A stretch of DNA of 64,000 nt from assembly GCA_011800155.1 (NCBI GenBank), contig CM022374.1, positions 1,426,001 to 1,490,000 on the forward strand, given 5' to 3'. The notes beneath the pieces were generated by a model. That model was not told the DNA's origin. It searched no databases and worked only from the letters and a program-made list of their open reading frames with translations. Of this stretch, positions 8,929-20,193 are shown in pieces. The DNA is from Flammulina velutipes (Eukaryota; Basidiomycota; Agaricomycetes; Agaricales; Physalacriaceae). Numbering within the stretch: the stretch's first letter is position 1; each line of letters starts with the position of its first letter. The position numbers and the translations under genes were made by a program.

Positions 8929-11900
8929 CTAATCATCAGAAGGAAGACGGTCGGTATCCTCCTCTTCAAGGTCATCTAGAACGGGAAGCTCTGGCTCCTC
9001 GTCAACGTTGTCGGATTCGTCAAAAATGGCATGGAACTGTTGGCATAGCTATTAGAAGCCAGACTATATAGTAAAGTTGAATAGGAACGTACGTGAGTGA
9101 TCAACGCTTTTACGAGCTTGTTGGAATGTCCCATGTTGGACAGGAGCAACCCGAAGTCGGCTGTTCGCAATAGATTGGGACTAAAAACGATCGCCAAAGC
9201 TTCGGCTGTCATCTGGTTATACTCTTCATAATCAGCGACTCTAGAGGGCGTCGTTAGCATTCTCAATCCGACACCTACACAACCCACACTCACTTATCAA
9301 GATGTTCAACCATTCGCTTGAGAAGATCGGCGTTAGCCTCAGGCAATTCCTGGACTATACGATGGAACTCGGACAAGCGCGTATCCAAGTCCTCCAGTTC
9401 TGCAAATAATAAGCAAACAAGTAGATTCAAATAAAGTTGTCAGACGAACTGGTGGCATCGATGATCTGACGGTACTGCACAGGAGGAAAGAGAGGTTCCG
9501 GTAATGAACGGAACCAAGATTTTACGATGTCGCACACCGCATGTATATCAGTAGATTCCGTTACAGGGCTGCGTCCTCGGTTGAAGGCGTCTTTCAGCGC
9601 GTTGATCTCTGAAGTAGCACCAGCGATGCGATCTGTCAAAATACATTTTTAAGTAACCGTAAAACAGGCCAAAATAGAATTACACTCACAAATGCCAACT
9701 TCAGTAAGTCCTCGCTTCTCAATCTCTGTGAGACACTCATGGATCACACGAGGTATAGCACCAGGCTGAACTTCGTCGCCATCGGCTTCCCTCTCCAGTA
9801 GGGTCTGTATTTCAACACCAAACACTACGTCGACACCATTAGCCACCAAAAGACAAGAGTCTCGAAGTCGAAGAACGCACCAGCCTTCGGATTACCCTTG
9901 CCCGATGCCCCCATACCATCAACCTGCACGTCCGGTTTACTCGTCACATACGTTAACCTCCTCTTCGCAGCAAGACTCGTCACCCTCCCAATGACCTCCA
10001 GCCACTTGGTCATCTCAGCCTTATTCGCAGCCTGCACGACATAGTGTCCTCCATCCTCCGTATCGATCTCGAACGTCCACGATCGCTCCGGGTTCGCAAC
10101 AGGCCGCACACGGGCATCCGTTAGGCTTAGAACAATCGCAGGTCGTCCGCTCGGCGTCCACTCCCCCAGGCTAGACTGTGAGAACGAGTCGCTCACAAAC
10201 GCACTGGAAATGGGCCGCATGAAGTGCAAGAACGCACTCATGCTTTTCTTGTTCCTGTGTCCTCGTTGCATGGCTTTGCTCAGCACCTCCCCGCGCTTCT
10301 CATTCTTCGACTGCTCAGTCTGCTTCTCCTTCTGCAACCTGATACGCCAGTTCCGGTCCCGTCGGTGTTTGTCTGTCTGCAGTTGGACCAGTCGCTGGAA
10401 GGGAAATGGCCGGGCGAGCTTCTTGCCGGCTGCTTCACGAACAGCATCTTCGCGGATACTTTTGTGATCGAACTGCAGGGTGAGAGCCTCACGCTCGATG
10501 TTATTGAGACGCTCGAAGCCTCTGTATGTAACTTCTGGGTTGCGCGCAGGAGGCGTAGCCGTGATTAAATTAACCAGATGTCTATAGAGAGAGATGATTA
10601 AATGACAGTAGGCGCAGGGAAAAGAAGTGATTCATACCTTCGCTTGTCGAAATTTACGAGGCCTTGTCCATCGGAGGCTGATTCGACAACGTCCGGCGTC
10701 GATATCACGTCCAAGAGTCTTTCCAGAACCCAGCCAATGTCCACAGTTAACGGCTCTAGCCGCTCCTTCTCCGCCATCCTGGCCAGCAAAGATGACATAG
10801 AATCACACTGCGTCCCTCGTGATTGAGCCAGCGTCTGCCACGCCCTAACGTACATCCTGCTTTCCACGCTCATTACGGCAGAGGTTACCACGCTCTCGAC
10901 GAAGGACCTCACACTCTTCTCCCCAACTGTACCTCCTCTACTAACCTCTATCACCTTCAAAAGAAACTCCATCCTCGCCTGCCGCCGCTGCACACCCAAT
11001 CCTTTTACTACAATCTGGCCAATGAGCCATTTCCTCAGGATTGAATACCCACGGATACAACCCCGCACGCTAGGCGGTAGAAGTCGATACAGGGAATCGG
11101 GACCCATCTCCGTTATCAGCGTTGATGGAGGGACGTCGTGGACGTGAGAGTAGATCGTCTGAATCTCCACATCCTCTATTTCTCGCAGCTGTGCGAACCA
11201 GCCAGTACGATCCGCGCTTTGAGTCTCCAGCAGATCAGAAGTGATATACAGATCCTACAGGAAACCAATTAGAACAAGCGGGGCTGCAGACATTTTAGAA
11301 GTTACCTCTTCTGTGACGTTACTGAAAGTGGCCAAGGCCATGCCATCCAAGATTTCCATGAGCTCTTCTGGCGTGATCCTCTCAAGGTCTGGAGGCTCGC
11401 GGGTACTCATGTTCCTCGTTCTCTGTGCGCCGGGGTCAGGGGAAATAGGAACCGATGTCTTCGTAGAACTCGGGCGCATGGTCTGGCTCTTGAACGTTTG
11501 GTGTAGTTCAGCCCATGCAGCACCTAAAGGAGTGTTGAGATGCGCGTTATCGGGGGTCGTGTTTAGGAATTTCTGGAAACTTTGGTAGAGCTGGACATCG
11601 TCAAGAACATCAAGACCTCCGTTCCCCAACTTCAGCCATTCCGTCACTGTATCGAGAACTACCTTCTTATGCAGCTGTTCTTTGCTGTACATCTTCTTGA
11701 GAAGCTAGGGATGTGTTAGAACAGGATGAATATATGGATTCTTTACTCCGCTTACCTCGAAAAAGACGAAGGGCGTTACGAAGCTCCGGAACACATTCCA
11801 CCAGACTGAAGCAAACTCCACACGGTCTACGACGAGATCACGAGTGCCCTCTCTAAGTGACATTTCACCATTATCATCTGCAACTGATACGCTGACGTTA

Positions 11901-14425
11901 TCCAACCCATGCACCAACAGGTCGACCAAGCGGTCTATGGTACCAGCCTGAACCAAGACTCGCAAAGGTCGCTCTGACGAAAACTCGGCCGTCACATACG
12001 CTTGTCTGTTCGAAAGTGCAGGCAGTGAGCTCCTCCTCGCCATGCTGCTCTTCCTATCAAGTCCTTGAGAAGAGCCAGGCTTGACACGCATGGAAGGTGC
12101 TCTACCCAAGCCCTGCTCCGTTATCGACGCGCTTGGAGGTCTTGAGCTGGGCCGAGAACTGGGCGCCGAGTCATGCGAGGAAGGTGCGACGACGAGAAGA
12201 ATTTCGCCGTCATGCACAGGAATTACAGTGCCGCCTCTTCCAAGAGCAGAAAGAGCCCCCTCGCTCGGATCTGCCGTGATCGGACGAACCTGCCTGATGT
12301 GACCATCCACAGCTCTGAGGGCTTGAATATCGGTAGCATCGCTGTCGAGTCGACCGCGAAGTACAATGGCCCTGTCGACGAGCGTAACGGTAGGGAGAGG
12401 TTCGGGGAAGAGCAGAGGGATTAGAGACGCATTGGGAGGATGGTTGGACGGTGGCCGAGACCAAAAGTGCGGCTCGTACAGACCTCTGCGACGAGGCTCT
12501 GCGGCAATGGAAAGGGGCATAAATTGTTCGACGCTGAAATCAATTAGAAGAAACTCTTTTGTTAGAAATCGAAATGGTCGCTCACCGTTCAAACTTTGTT
12601 GGTAATCCACCCCTCGCGAGATAGCTCCAGTACTCGGTTATCTTGAGTTCTTCAATGGGTAATTCTTCGGCATGGCGTTCACAGCCTTCGAAAATCTTGC
12701 GACATTGCTCAAAGACGGCCCATGTAGTTAAAAGTGGCTCGACCAGATAGACGTCCTCCTTCTCTGAGTCGCGAGCTTGCTCCACTGCGTGTTGTATCTT
12801 CGTCTTGAGATCCCCACCCCACGGGGTCAAGCGTGGTTCGACGACACCCATCCCAGACGCCCACGCCAGCACAACACTAGAATCCACCCGCTTCCAGGCC
12901 TTGTCCAATCTTGCAATCGGAGGCGAGCATAAAGCAGCGCGGATGGCGGACCAAGTACATTCATCTCCGTCCTGGCGACACAACTCCCCCACGCGAATCC
13001 AAAGGCTAATTGCCTCTACTCGTCGATCCGTCTGCAGGACCTGCATCATAACATATTTGGTTAGCCAGTGGGCATGGGCGTCGCTACCGAAAAAGGCGTC
13101 AGGTAATGGTAGCGTCAATCCGGTAGGAATGGATGCCCTGTGGAAGCAAGTGAGAGTGCGGGCTAGTATATGTGGATCTTCAGGCGGCTCCGTCCAATCG
13201 GCGTAGCCAACATCCGGGACCGCAGGATGGAGTGAGGCGTAGTCCGCTTTGAGGATAGATCCCTCCTCCCAGCGACGGAGCTCGGCTTCAAACTTGTCCT
13301 TGCCGACGAGAAGAGGGAGGGCGAGGGCTATACTTTTCCTCCAGTTGTCGCCGCGGGTGCCAAATACGGCTTCATGAATCAATGCTTCGAAAGTGCCTTC
13401 ACTGCCGTCTTTGGCGAGATCGGGATGGGTCGATTTGCCCCAGTAGGCGCGTTTTTTGGTCGGGCGAGGGGAAGGGGGAGGTGCCTGCTCCGGCTCCTCG
13501 TCTTCTTCAAGGCCTGTAGGAAACATTGCGCGGACCTGAGTGCTGCGTTCCCCAGGCAGTTTGTAGAAATATAGCTTGGAGCCTTTCATGTCAAGTTTGT
13601 ATGGCTTCCAACTCTTTGCGACGGTAACGTATCCGGTGTTGTGCATTATTTGCGATGCCCGCTTCGGGGAAGTGACAGTGGGTGCTTCGAGCATGGACGG
13701 GACTGGGATGGTCAACGATGGCGGCCCAGACCCTTTGCGTTTGGGACTGGGCGGGATGGCGCGCTTGGTTGCCATTTTGGGACCAAATGATTGCGAGCGC
13801 GTATGGGCCTGCATAGACGCTTCAGGCGGAGACAACGTCAAGGACGGCGTGAGTGGCGGCTCTGTCGACGGGAATGGCTGGGGCCCCGTTGGGAATGGCT
13901 GTGGCGACGTGTTGCTGTTGCTCCTGCCTCGGTAGAGCGCGACTCGTTCATGGAAACCAGGACTGACTGGCGAGTAGCTCAAGCTGCCCAAGTCATCGGC
14001 AGATCTCGACCACGACTTTTTCGAGATACTGCGCAGGTCGCCGAGGCCAGATGTTGATATATTTGGGACGGACGGCGAGGGAGGTGGGTGCGATATGTCC
14101 AGAGAATTAGGTAGGCGTGTCGTCGACAGGTCCATTACAGACCTAGAAATGAGTGAGCACAGTGCAGAAGCGTCGCGTCGACAACGCACCGTGCATTCGA
14201 CCCAGCATATCCGTCCAATATCGGTCTGGGATCGGTTGGGTGAGAAATCTTGTGCTTTCGTCGACCTGTTCCCTCCGTTACAGAGTTCGACGATACACTC
14301 CTATTGAACCATTTTGCTGGTCTTGACAGGAAGCTTGTAAGTGGCGAGTTTGTACTGGGGCCAGGGCCACGACCATCCTGAGCTGGGGCATTGTTGGGAG
14401 TCGTCGTCGGCGGTCGTCGTAGCAT
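8929..14425 (-). CDS. Rho GTPase-activating protein with PH and RasGEF-like regions
   Basis: A large multi-exon regulator of Rho-type GTPases, hence of actin and polarity. The start is MLRRPPTTTPNNAPAQ at 14425; an intron near 14,140-14,190 joins SNAR to SVMDLSTTRLPN. After a Ser/Pro-rich N-terminus comes a PH-like segment (GYVTVAKSWKPYKLDMKGSK). A RasGEF-like helical region follows, with FHRASIPTGL, EAISLWIRVGELCR and PPIARLDKAWKRV. A second PH domain ends with YVVQAANKAEMTKWLEVI. The C-terminal RhoGAP domain has the arginine finger rebuilt across an intron (GIYRIAGA), then DIHAVCDIVKSWFRSLPEP and ALAIVFSPNLLR. The acidic tail ends LPSDD at the stop 8929-8931. Whether the RasGEF-like part exchanges nucleotide is unknown. 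It is divergent from the PalA gene. Confidence 0.85.
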
Positions 14426-14633
14426 TACTGGAAGAGCAGAAAGAGAAAAAGGTCAGAGATATCGGCCAGCCTTGCTACCTCGAGAAAGGAGCATTGACGG
14501 CGCGTACTCAAGGAGTTTAGGTCCGCTTTTTCCCATCAAATTCTAAATAAATCGCCTTTTCAGGTTAACCTCGAAGCTTACAGGCCACGCTGCCAATCTG
14601 CCCAGCCACGCTACAGAATTTCCTGTAATTAGC

Positions 14634-14648
14634 CTTATCTCAGATAAG
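14634..14648. promoter_or_regulatory. Palindromic double GATA motif upstream of the PalA gene
   Basis: CTTATCTCAGATAAG is a perfect palindrome made of two opposed AGATAAG sites, 96 bp before the ATG of the BRO1 gene, in the 318-bp divergent region shared with the RhoGAP gene. Zinc-finger GATA factors bind such cores. Which one acts here, and on which gene, is unknown. Confidence 0.5.
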
Positions 14649-14743
14649 TTTGTAGCCCAACTCACCCAAGGACCGAGCATGCGCCACACATCGCTTCCCA
14701 TCTCCGGTCCGATACACCGATCACACCCTTGCCTCCCACCTTC

Positions 14744-17700
14744 ATGTCCAACTTGCTAGCTATTCCTTTCAAAGAGTCGTATATCATCGATGTCACCCAA
14801 CCGACGCGTCAATATCTCGAAGAGCAGACTAGCTTCCATCCAGATGCCTTCAAAGCAGACCTCAACGAGTGGCAAGAGATTCGCAAGAACACTGTCAATC
14901 TTCCAGTGCACGTTGGTGGCGTTGAGAAACTGACAAAGTGCGTCGCGAGATGTTAAAAACACTTGTCTAATTCCTATCGCAGATACCATGCCCAGCTATT
15001 GTCCATCATGACCAAACTGCCGGTTGATGTATGCACGATGCCAAAAGTAGTATTTACGACCGTGTCTCAACCTTTATGCAGATAGGCTTGGACATACCTT
15101 ACGCTCCCGCGTTCTCCCAGAATTCTCTGCCGATCAGCCTCCGCAACCTCGCGTTTGAGCGCGCTTCGATTCTATTCAACCTTGCAGCCCTCTATTCTCA
15201 GCTTGCCTCCAACGAGGACCGGTCACATCTCGAAGGGATAAAGCGTGCCATTGCATACTATCAAGTACGAATTAGCCTCACGCTGAGCGGATCTCACCTC
15301 AAGATTCACCTTAGAATGCCGCGGGGACCTTGTCATACCTACGTACACAGGCCTTGCCACAGCTATGTTTCAACCCTCAGGATGAAGATATACCTCTCGA
15401 TCTCTCAAAACCTTTTGTTCAGAGTCTGGAGTGGCTAATGCTTGCCCAGGCTCAGGAATGCTTCTGGCAAAAGGCAAAGATAGGTGTGTACGCTTTCCGT
15501 GTCATGCACGACACAACGTCTGATGCGCCGCAGATAACTATAAAAATGGACTCGTTGCTCGTCTTGCTTCGAATGTAAGTTTCATATAACCTTTATGCAG
15601 TGAAACTCACTTCGGCTCGCAGGCTTCAGGGTACTACAAGCTTTCCATTTCGAGCATCATTGACGCAAAACCCCCCATCAAACAACTCTTCCCTTCTGTG
15701 AGTACGCAAAAGCTTTGTTTTCCTCTCAATCAACTAATTCAGGCCAGGATTGGATAGCACACGTCGAAGCGAAACAATATCACTTTGAAGCCGTCGCCCT
15801 GTTCCGGAAGAGCATGGAAGAACTAGAGACTAGCAAGTCTGTTGATATATTTCCTCACAAATGTACAAGACAGTTAACATCGTTTCTAGGTATGGTTTAG
15901 AGATTGCATATCTTCAAGAAGCTAAGGCCGTGGCTAAGAAAGCGCAAGATGCTGCTCGTCGTGGTCGCGTCATGGCTCCGGTCCAACAGGACATAAAGGT
16001 AATACTATACTGATCCAACCTGACTATCTATCACTAACCGCACTGTCATGTCAGTCTCTAGCTGACGTGGTGGAGTCTAACCTCAACCGAGCCGAGCGCG
16101 ACAACGACCTCATCTATCATAAGGACGTACCTGCGTCATCTACGCTACCACCGATTCCTCATACGGCAATTGCGCAACTCAGCATTCCCAGTGCATTGTC
16201 GATTCCGCCCAAGAAAGGGGACATGATACTCGGAGAGCTTCTAGGCTGGGGAGCACAAGAGGCCATCAGTACGCCTTTTGGTATTACTTCCCCTAGCATC
16301 ATTGACGCTTCTGCACAGACATTTACAATGACCGGAAGAAAAATATTATCAAGGACATGTCCAAGGACCTGAAGGCAAAAGCGGACAACTTGCTACGCGA
16401 TCACAATCTACCAGCTTCACTTGAGGCTTTGGAACGTCCTATCGGACTCCCACCAAGTTTATTACGGAAAGCTGAGGAAGTCCGACGCGAGAATGGTCCG
16501 ACGAAGATTGACTCGTGGTTTGAGGATCTACAAAGACAGGCCAGACATGTCAATCAGATTCTAGATGAAGTGAGATCAGTAATCCTTCTGTTCGTTGAAA
16601 ACGCTGAGTATCAACATAGGCTTTAGATGTCCTGGATAACGAAGCCACAGAGGACGAACTTGCTCGAGACTCTGGTAACCTCACCAGGGCGCCATCTCAC
16701 GAAGCCAACAATGAGCTCATACAGAAGGAGGCCCGATATCGCGCTATTATCACTCAAGCGAATCATAGTGATGAAGCTGTCCGTCAAAAGTGGCAGGAAT
16801 GGGAGGATAATATCATGGATTTGATGATCAGCGAGGTATCTCATTCGTCTTTCAACTTTGAAATCGATGATTTACGCAGCCTAGTCAGAGCTGGAGGCCC
16901 TCGTGCCGTCAACGACGACTTCGAAGCGGCGAACAACCGAGGCAGCGTTGACGCAAAGATACGCGCGCAATCTCCGAGTCCTACTAGAAAGGCTAGACAC
17001 TATCCATGCCGAACGGGCACAAATCGTCAGACGCGCTGAGAACAGGGCGCAAGACGACGATATCCGCGAGCGAATCCAGAAGGCAGCGTCAACTACCAAG
17101 AACAACCTCGCAGACATGCCTCCTGCCATGTTTGAGAATATTCTCGAGGAGGAGCTGGAGAAGTATGACCAGTTTTACGAAATGTTGAAGGATAATGAGC
17201 AGGAGCAGGAGGACATTTTGAGTGCGATCGAGGTAAGCCTTTACGGTATTCATCTGTAAATGAAACTCATTCGGGTCAGGCGGATAATGAGAGGTTCCTG
17301 TCTTCGAGGAAGGAAGATCCTTCAATAAAGGAGCGCGAGCAGGCGCTGCAGTCATTGGACCTTTCTTACCACAAGTATCGTGAGATCAGTGGGAACCTGG
17401 AGGAGGGAATTAAGGTGCCTTTTATTTGTTCGGGCTGCTCTATAGTCAATTAACGCGAAACGGTTAGTTCTACAACGATCTATCGGGTTTGCTCCTCCAG
17501 TTCAAAGACTCCTGCAAATCATGGTGCAATCACAGGCATGAAGAACTCCAGTAAGCTTCTCTACATTTTACCTATCAAGAACTTCGAATATCTAATCTCT
17601 TCCCTAGTTCTTTAACGCGGTCTTTCTCTGCCGTCTCTCTTAAAGAGACCAAGGCACGGGATGAGGATGAGGATGATGGCCTTTCGGAGGAAGAGGAGGA

Positions 17701-17893
17701 TATAGAGGTTGTACCTTCTCCTCCACCGCCAAAGAAAAGAGAGCTTTCGGAGAAGGCGAAAGGGAAACTTCCGGCTTTTCCGTCGTTACCATCGTTGTCA
17801 TCTTCGGATTGGGGCTTTGAGGCGATCTCGTTACCTCCTGGGCCGCCAAAGGAGACACCGCGACAGAATGTGAAGTCGAGGGTGGCTATGTGA
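14744..17893 (+). CDS. BRO1-domain protein, PalA/Rim20 (ALIX family)
   Basis: Scaffold of the ambient-pH (Rim101/PacC) pathway that links ESCRT-III to the processing protease; in animals the relative is ALIX. The start MSNLLAIPFKESYIIDV is the typical BRO1 N-terminus. The BRO1 domain continues with HAQLLSIM, IYDRVSTFMQIG, NLAFERASILFNLAALYS, a tyrosine-rich helix (AIAYYQ) and LEWLMLAQAQECFWQKA. The V domain follows, with KAKADNLLRDHNLPASLEAL and LLRKAEEVRRENGP, then long coiled-coil helices. The tail (from about 17,610) is acidic and proline-rich (VVPSPPPPKKREL) and ends KSRVAM at the stop 17891-17893. There are about ten introns. It could equally be named Bro1/Vps31, but the V-domain sequence and length favour PalA/Rim20. 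Confidence 0.85.
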
Positions 17894-18088
17894 AGGTTGT
17901 CTCTTATGGGCGGGGAATGTAGAGACTCCAATGCAGGCGTAGATCGCAATCTTAATCAATATACGAATACAAACAGATGCTCATGGATTAACCATTGAGC
18001 ACTTGTACTTATCTGGATTGTGTGGCGCAGAACGATATCTTTGGGTTCTGTACCAGAGCTCAGCGCTCAACGTTCAACTGCAATACGA

Positions 18089-19147
18089 CTATTTCCCAAT
18101 AAATACAGGCTCCCTTTTCTCCCTGAAAGCATCCAAAGCTTCCACTCGGTCCTTCGTCGTTAATAAAGGCTCATAACACTTGCTCTCGTGGTCAAGTGCA
18201 GATTCTAAGGGAAGTTCACAGGATAGGGATATTGCTAGCTTCGCTGCTCGAAGTGCTAGGGGAGCTTCAAATCAAGAGTCAATCGACCATTCACTCAAAA
18301 CGCACAACTTTCGTACCGCTTCGTGCAATTTCCTGAGCCAACTTGAGTGATCGCTCATATGCGGTCGATGATGCCTCAGCAACGTAGTCAACCAGTCCTG
18401 ACTCTTGTTAGCATATTTGGAGCCCACGTAGGGGAAACATACCTAGATCCAATGCATCTGATGCAGTCAACGATCGACCAGTGAAGATGAGTTCCTTGGC
18501 CTTTGTCATACCAATCAAACGCGGTGCGCGCTGAGTACCTCCTGCTCCAGGTATAATACCGAGCCTAACTTCCGGGAAGCTGATTTTCGTGACATCTCGG
18601 GCTAGTACCAACGTTCGTTAATCCCAATCCGTAGGACCGAAACGAGACCACATACCACATATCCTAAAGTCGCAAGTCAAGGCCAACTCCAGACCACCAC
18701 CAAGCGCCGGTCCGTCGATGGCGCAAATCGTGGCGAATTGCACGCTTTCGATTCGACTAAAGACCGCGCGCAGCTGGGCGAGGAAATTCCGGACTTGGTC
18801 GTCTGTCATGGATCGGCGCTCGATGAGGTCAGCGCCAGCACAGAAAGATCCCGGGGTAGAGGAGTAAAATATGAGGACAGTAAGTCTGCAGCTGTCTAAG
18901 AAACCATCCCAAGACTGAACAAAGACGCGTTAGCTTACGATGGCTCCTTCATTGCCTGCTCTAGTGCACTTTCAATATCCTAGAAGCGTAATTAGAAGAC
19001 ATCATGCGGCGGGAAGCGGAACGGACGGACCTGGAGCATTTGCATGCTGATAGCATTTTTGGCCTTTGGTCTATTGAGCGCAATGCAATAAACCCCCTTG
19101 ACGTTGGCGACTTTGTGGAAGTACGCTTGGGGCGACTCGACGGGCAT
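18089..19147 (-). CDS. Enoyl-CoA hydratase/isomerase (AUH/Fer4/SidH-like)
   Basis: A crotonase-fold hydratase. Exons give MPVESPQAYFHKVANVKGV, LNRPKAKNAISMQMLQ, a GSFCAGADL block, then DGPALGGGLELALTCDFRIC with the oxyanion-hole glycines and first catalytic Glu. ISFPEVRLGIIPGAGGTQR follows with the second catalytic Glu, and the protein ends REPVFIGK at the stop 18089-18091. Both glutamates are present, so it should be active. The frame stays open well upstream of the ATG at 19147, to about 19,360, so a longer N-terminus carrying a mitochondrial presequence from an upstream exon is possible. It is divergent from a siderophore-type acyltransferase. In such pathways this family makes anhydromevalonyl- or methylglutaconyl-CoA. 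The alternative is mitochondrial leucine breakdown. Confidence 0.8.
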
Positions 19148-19421
19148 TTTTGGGGACGGGGCGCGAGGGGGAGGAGGTTCTTGTTTTGGGAGGGGGTCGA
19201 CAGTGGCTACCGGAAGACTGGACAGACGGGAACCCAGGATGGCGAGCGGAGGATTTTGGAGAAGATGAGAGTTGAGAAGAAAAAGAGCATGGCTGCACCC
19301 GAACCATCTTTCAAGTGATTCATGCCGGGTAACCCATTCCTCGGGAATTGACGATGGAGCCTAGCAAGGTTGCAAGTTCGTCTAACGCCACCCTGACTTC
19401 CTTTGATCTTCCTATTTGAAT

Positions 19422-19430
19422 ATCTGATAA
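19422..19430 (+). promoter_or_regulatory. Iron-type GATA site ATCTGATAA (1 of 3)
   Basis: A perfect match to ATCWGATAA, the site reported for fungal iron-sensing GATA repressors (SreA, Fep1, Urbs1 family). It lies in the divergent promoter between the hydratase and acyltransferase genes, 15 bp from a second copy on the other strand. Confidence 0.7.
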
Positions 19431-19444
19431 GATCACAATAATTG

Positions 19445-19453
19445 TTATCTGAT
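19445..19453 (-). promoter_or_regulatory. Iron-type GATA site ATCAGATAA (2 of 3)
   Basis: The plus strand reads TTATCTGAT, which is ATCAGATAA on the minus strand. It forms an opposed pair with the site at 19422-19430, about 300 bp upstream of the hydratase ATG at 19147. Confidence 0.7.
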
Positions 19454-20086
19454 ATGTGACACATGGTTCGTTCGCCGCCACGTCGTAACTTTGAAGTTGG
19501 GAAGGGATTACACCTGCCCACGGGGTCATTGCAATTCATTGGTGTGTCTATAGCATGGCGAAAAGGCCGTCGAGCACGATGCACGATCTTCAGAAGAGGT
19601 ATTGACCATTGTGGCTCCGAACGAACCCGAAGCCTGAGCACATGGGCTCGCTCAATTGGGGGCCCAAGACGGCTCGTTAATTCAGCCGCTAACAGGCCTC
19701 GCCACTTTGGAAGGCGACGGCGCCTTAAGGATGTCGGATGTATCGGGTCGCTGCAGTACTTACTGTTTGGGTACCCAGAACCACAGTGACGATTCTGACG
19801 ACTGAGTGGTGCCGAATTACGCCGCAATGGCTAGAACCGGAATGACAGGGCTCTCTTTCCAGGCAAGTGTAAGGACATTCCCTATATTTTCGCTCCCTAA
19901 GTAACTTAGGCTTGCTGGTCGAACTAGGATGAGTTGGTAGAACCGCTTTGCCCGCTTCGGAGAATGTATGAGATGGTAATACTCCCAAACCAATCGAGGT
20001 AAGCATGGTCGATCGCGGAAACGTAGTGGAAACGCACCTCCGGAAGGCTGGAGTAGAATCTAATCAGATTCTTTTTGACATCGATC

Positions 20087-20095
20087 TTATCAGAT
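20087..20095 (-). promoter_or_regulatory. Iron-type GATA site ATCTGATAA (3 of 3)
   Basis: The plus strand reads TTATCAGAT, the reverse complement of ATCTGATAA, about 100 bp before the acyltransferase start codon. A near match (AATCAGATT) lies at 20,062-20,070. Confidence 0.7.
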
Positions 20096-20193
20096 GCCCA
20101 ATGGATCGACACGAAAAATGAACCCCGATTGAGAAGAAAACCAGTCAACGTCCCTTGGAGCACCGTTCAGTACTTTCGCCCATCTTCATCACC

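Noticed and set aside
19207..19827. 206-codon minus-strand open frame upstream of the hydratase
   Set aside because: It is in a different frame from the hydratase exons, overlaps two iron-GATA sites and has no domain. Part of it may be 5' leader, but no protein is supported.
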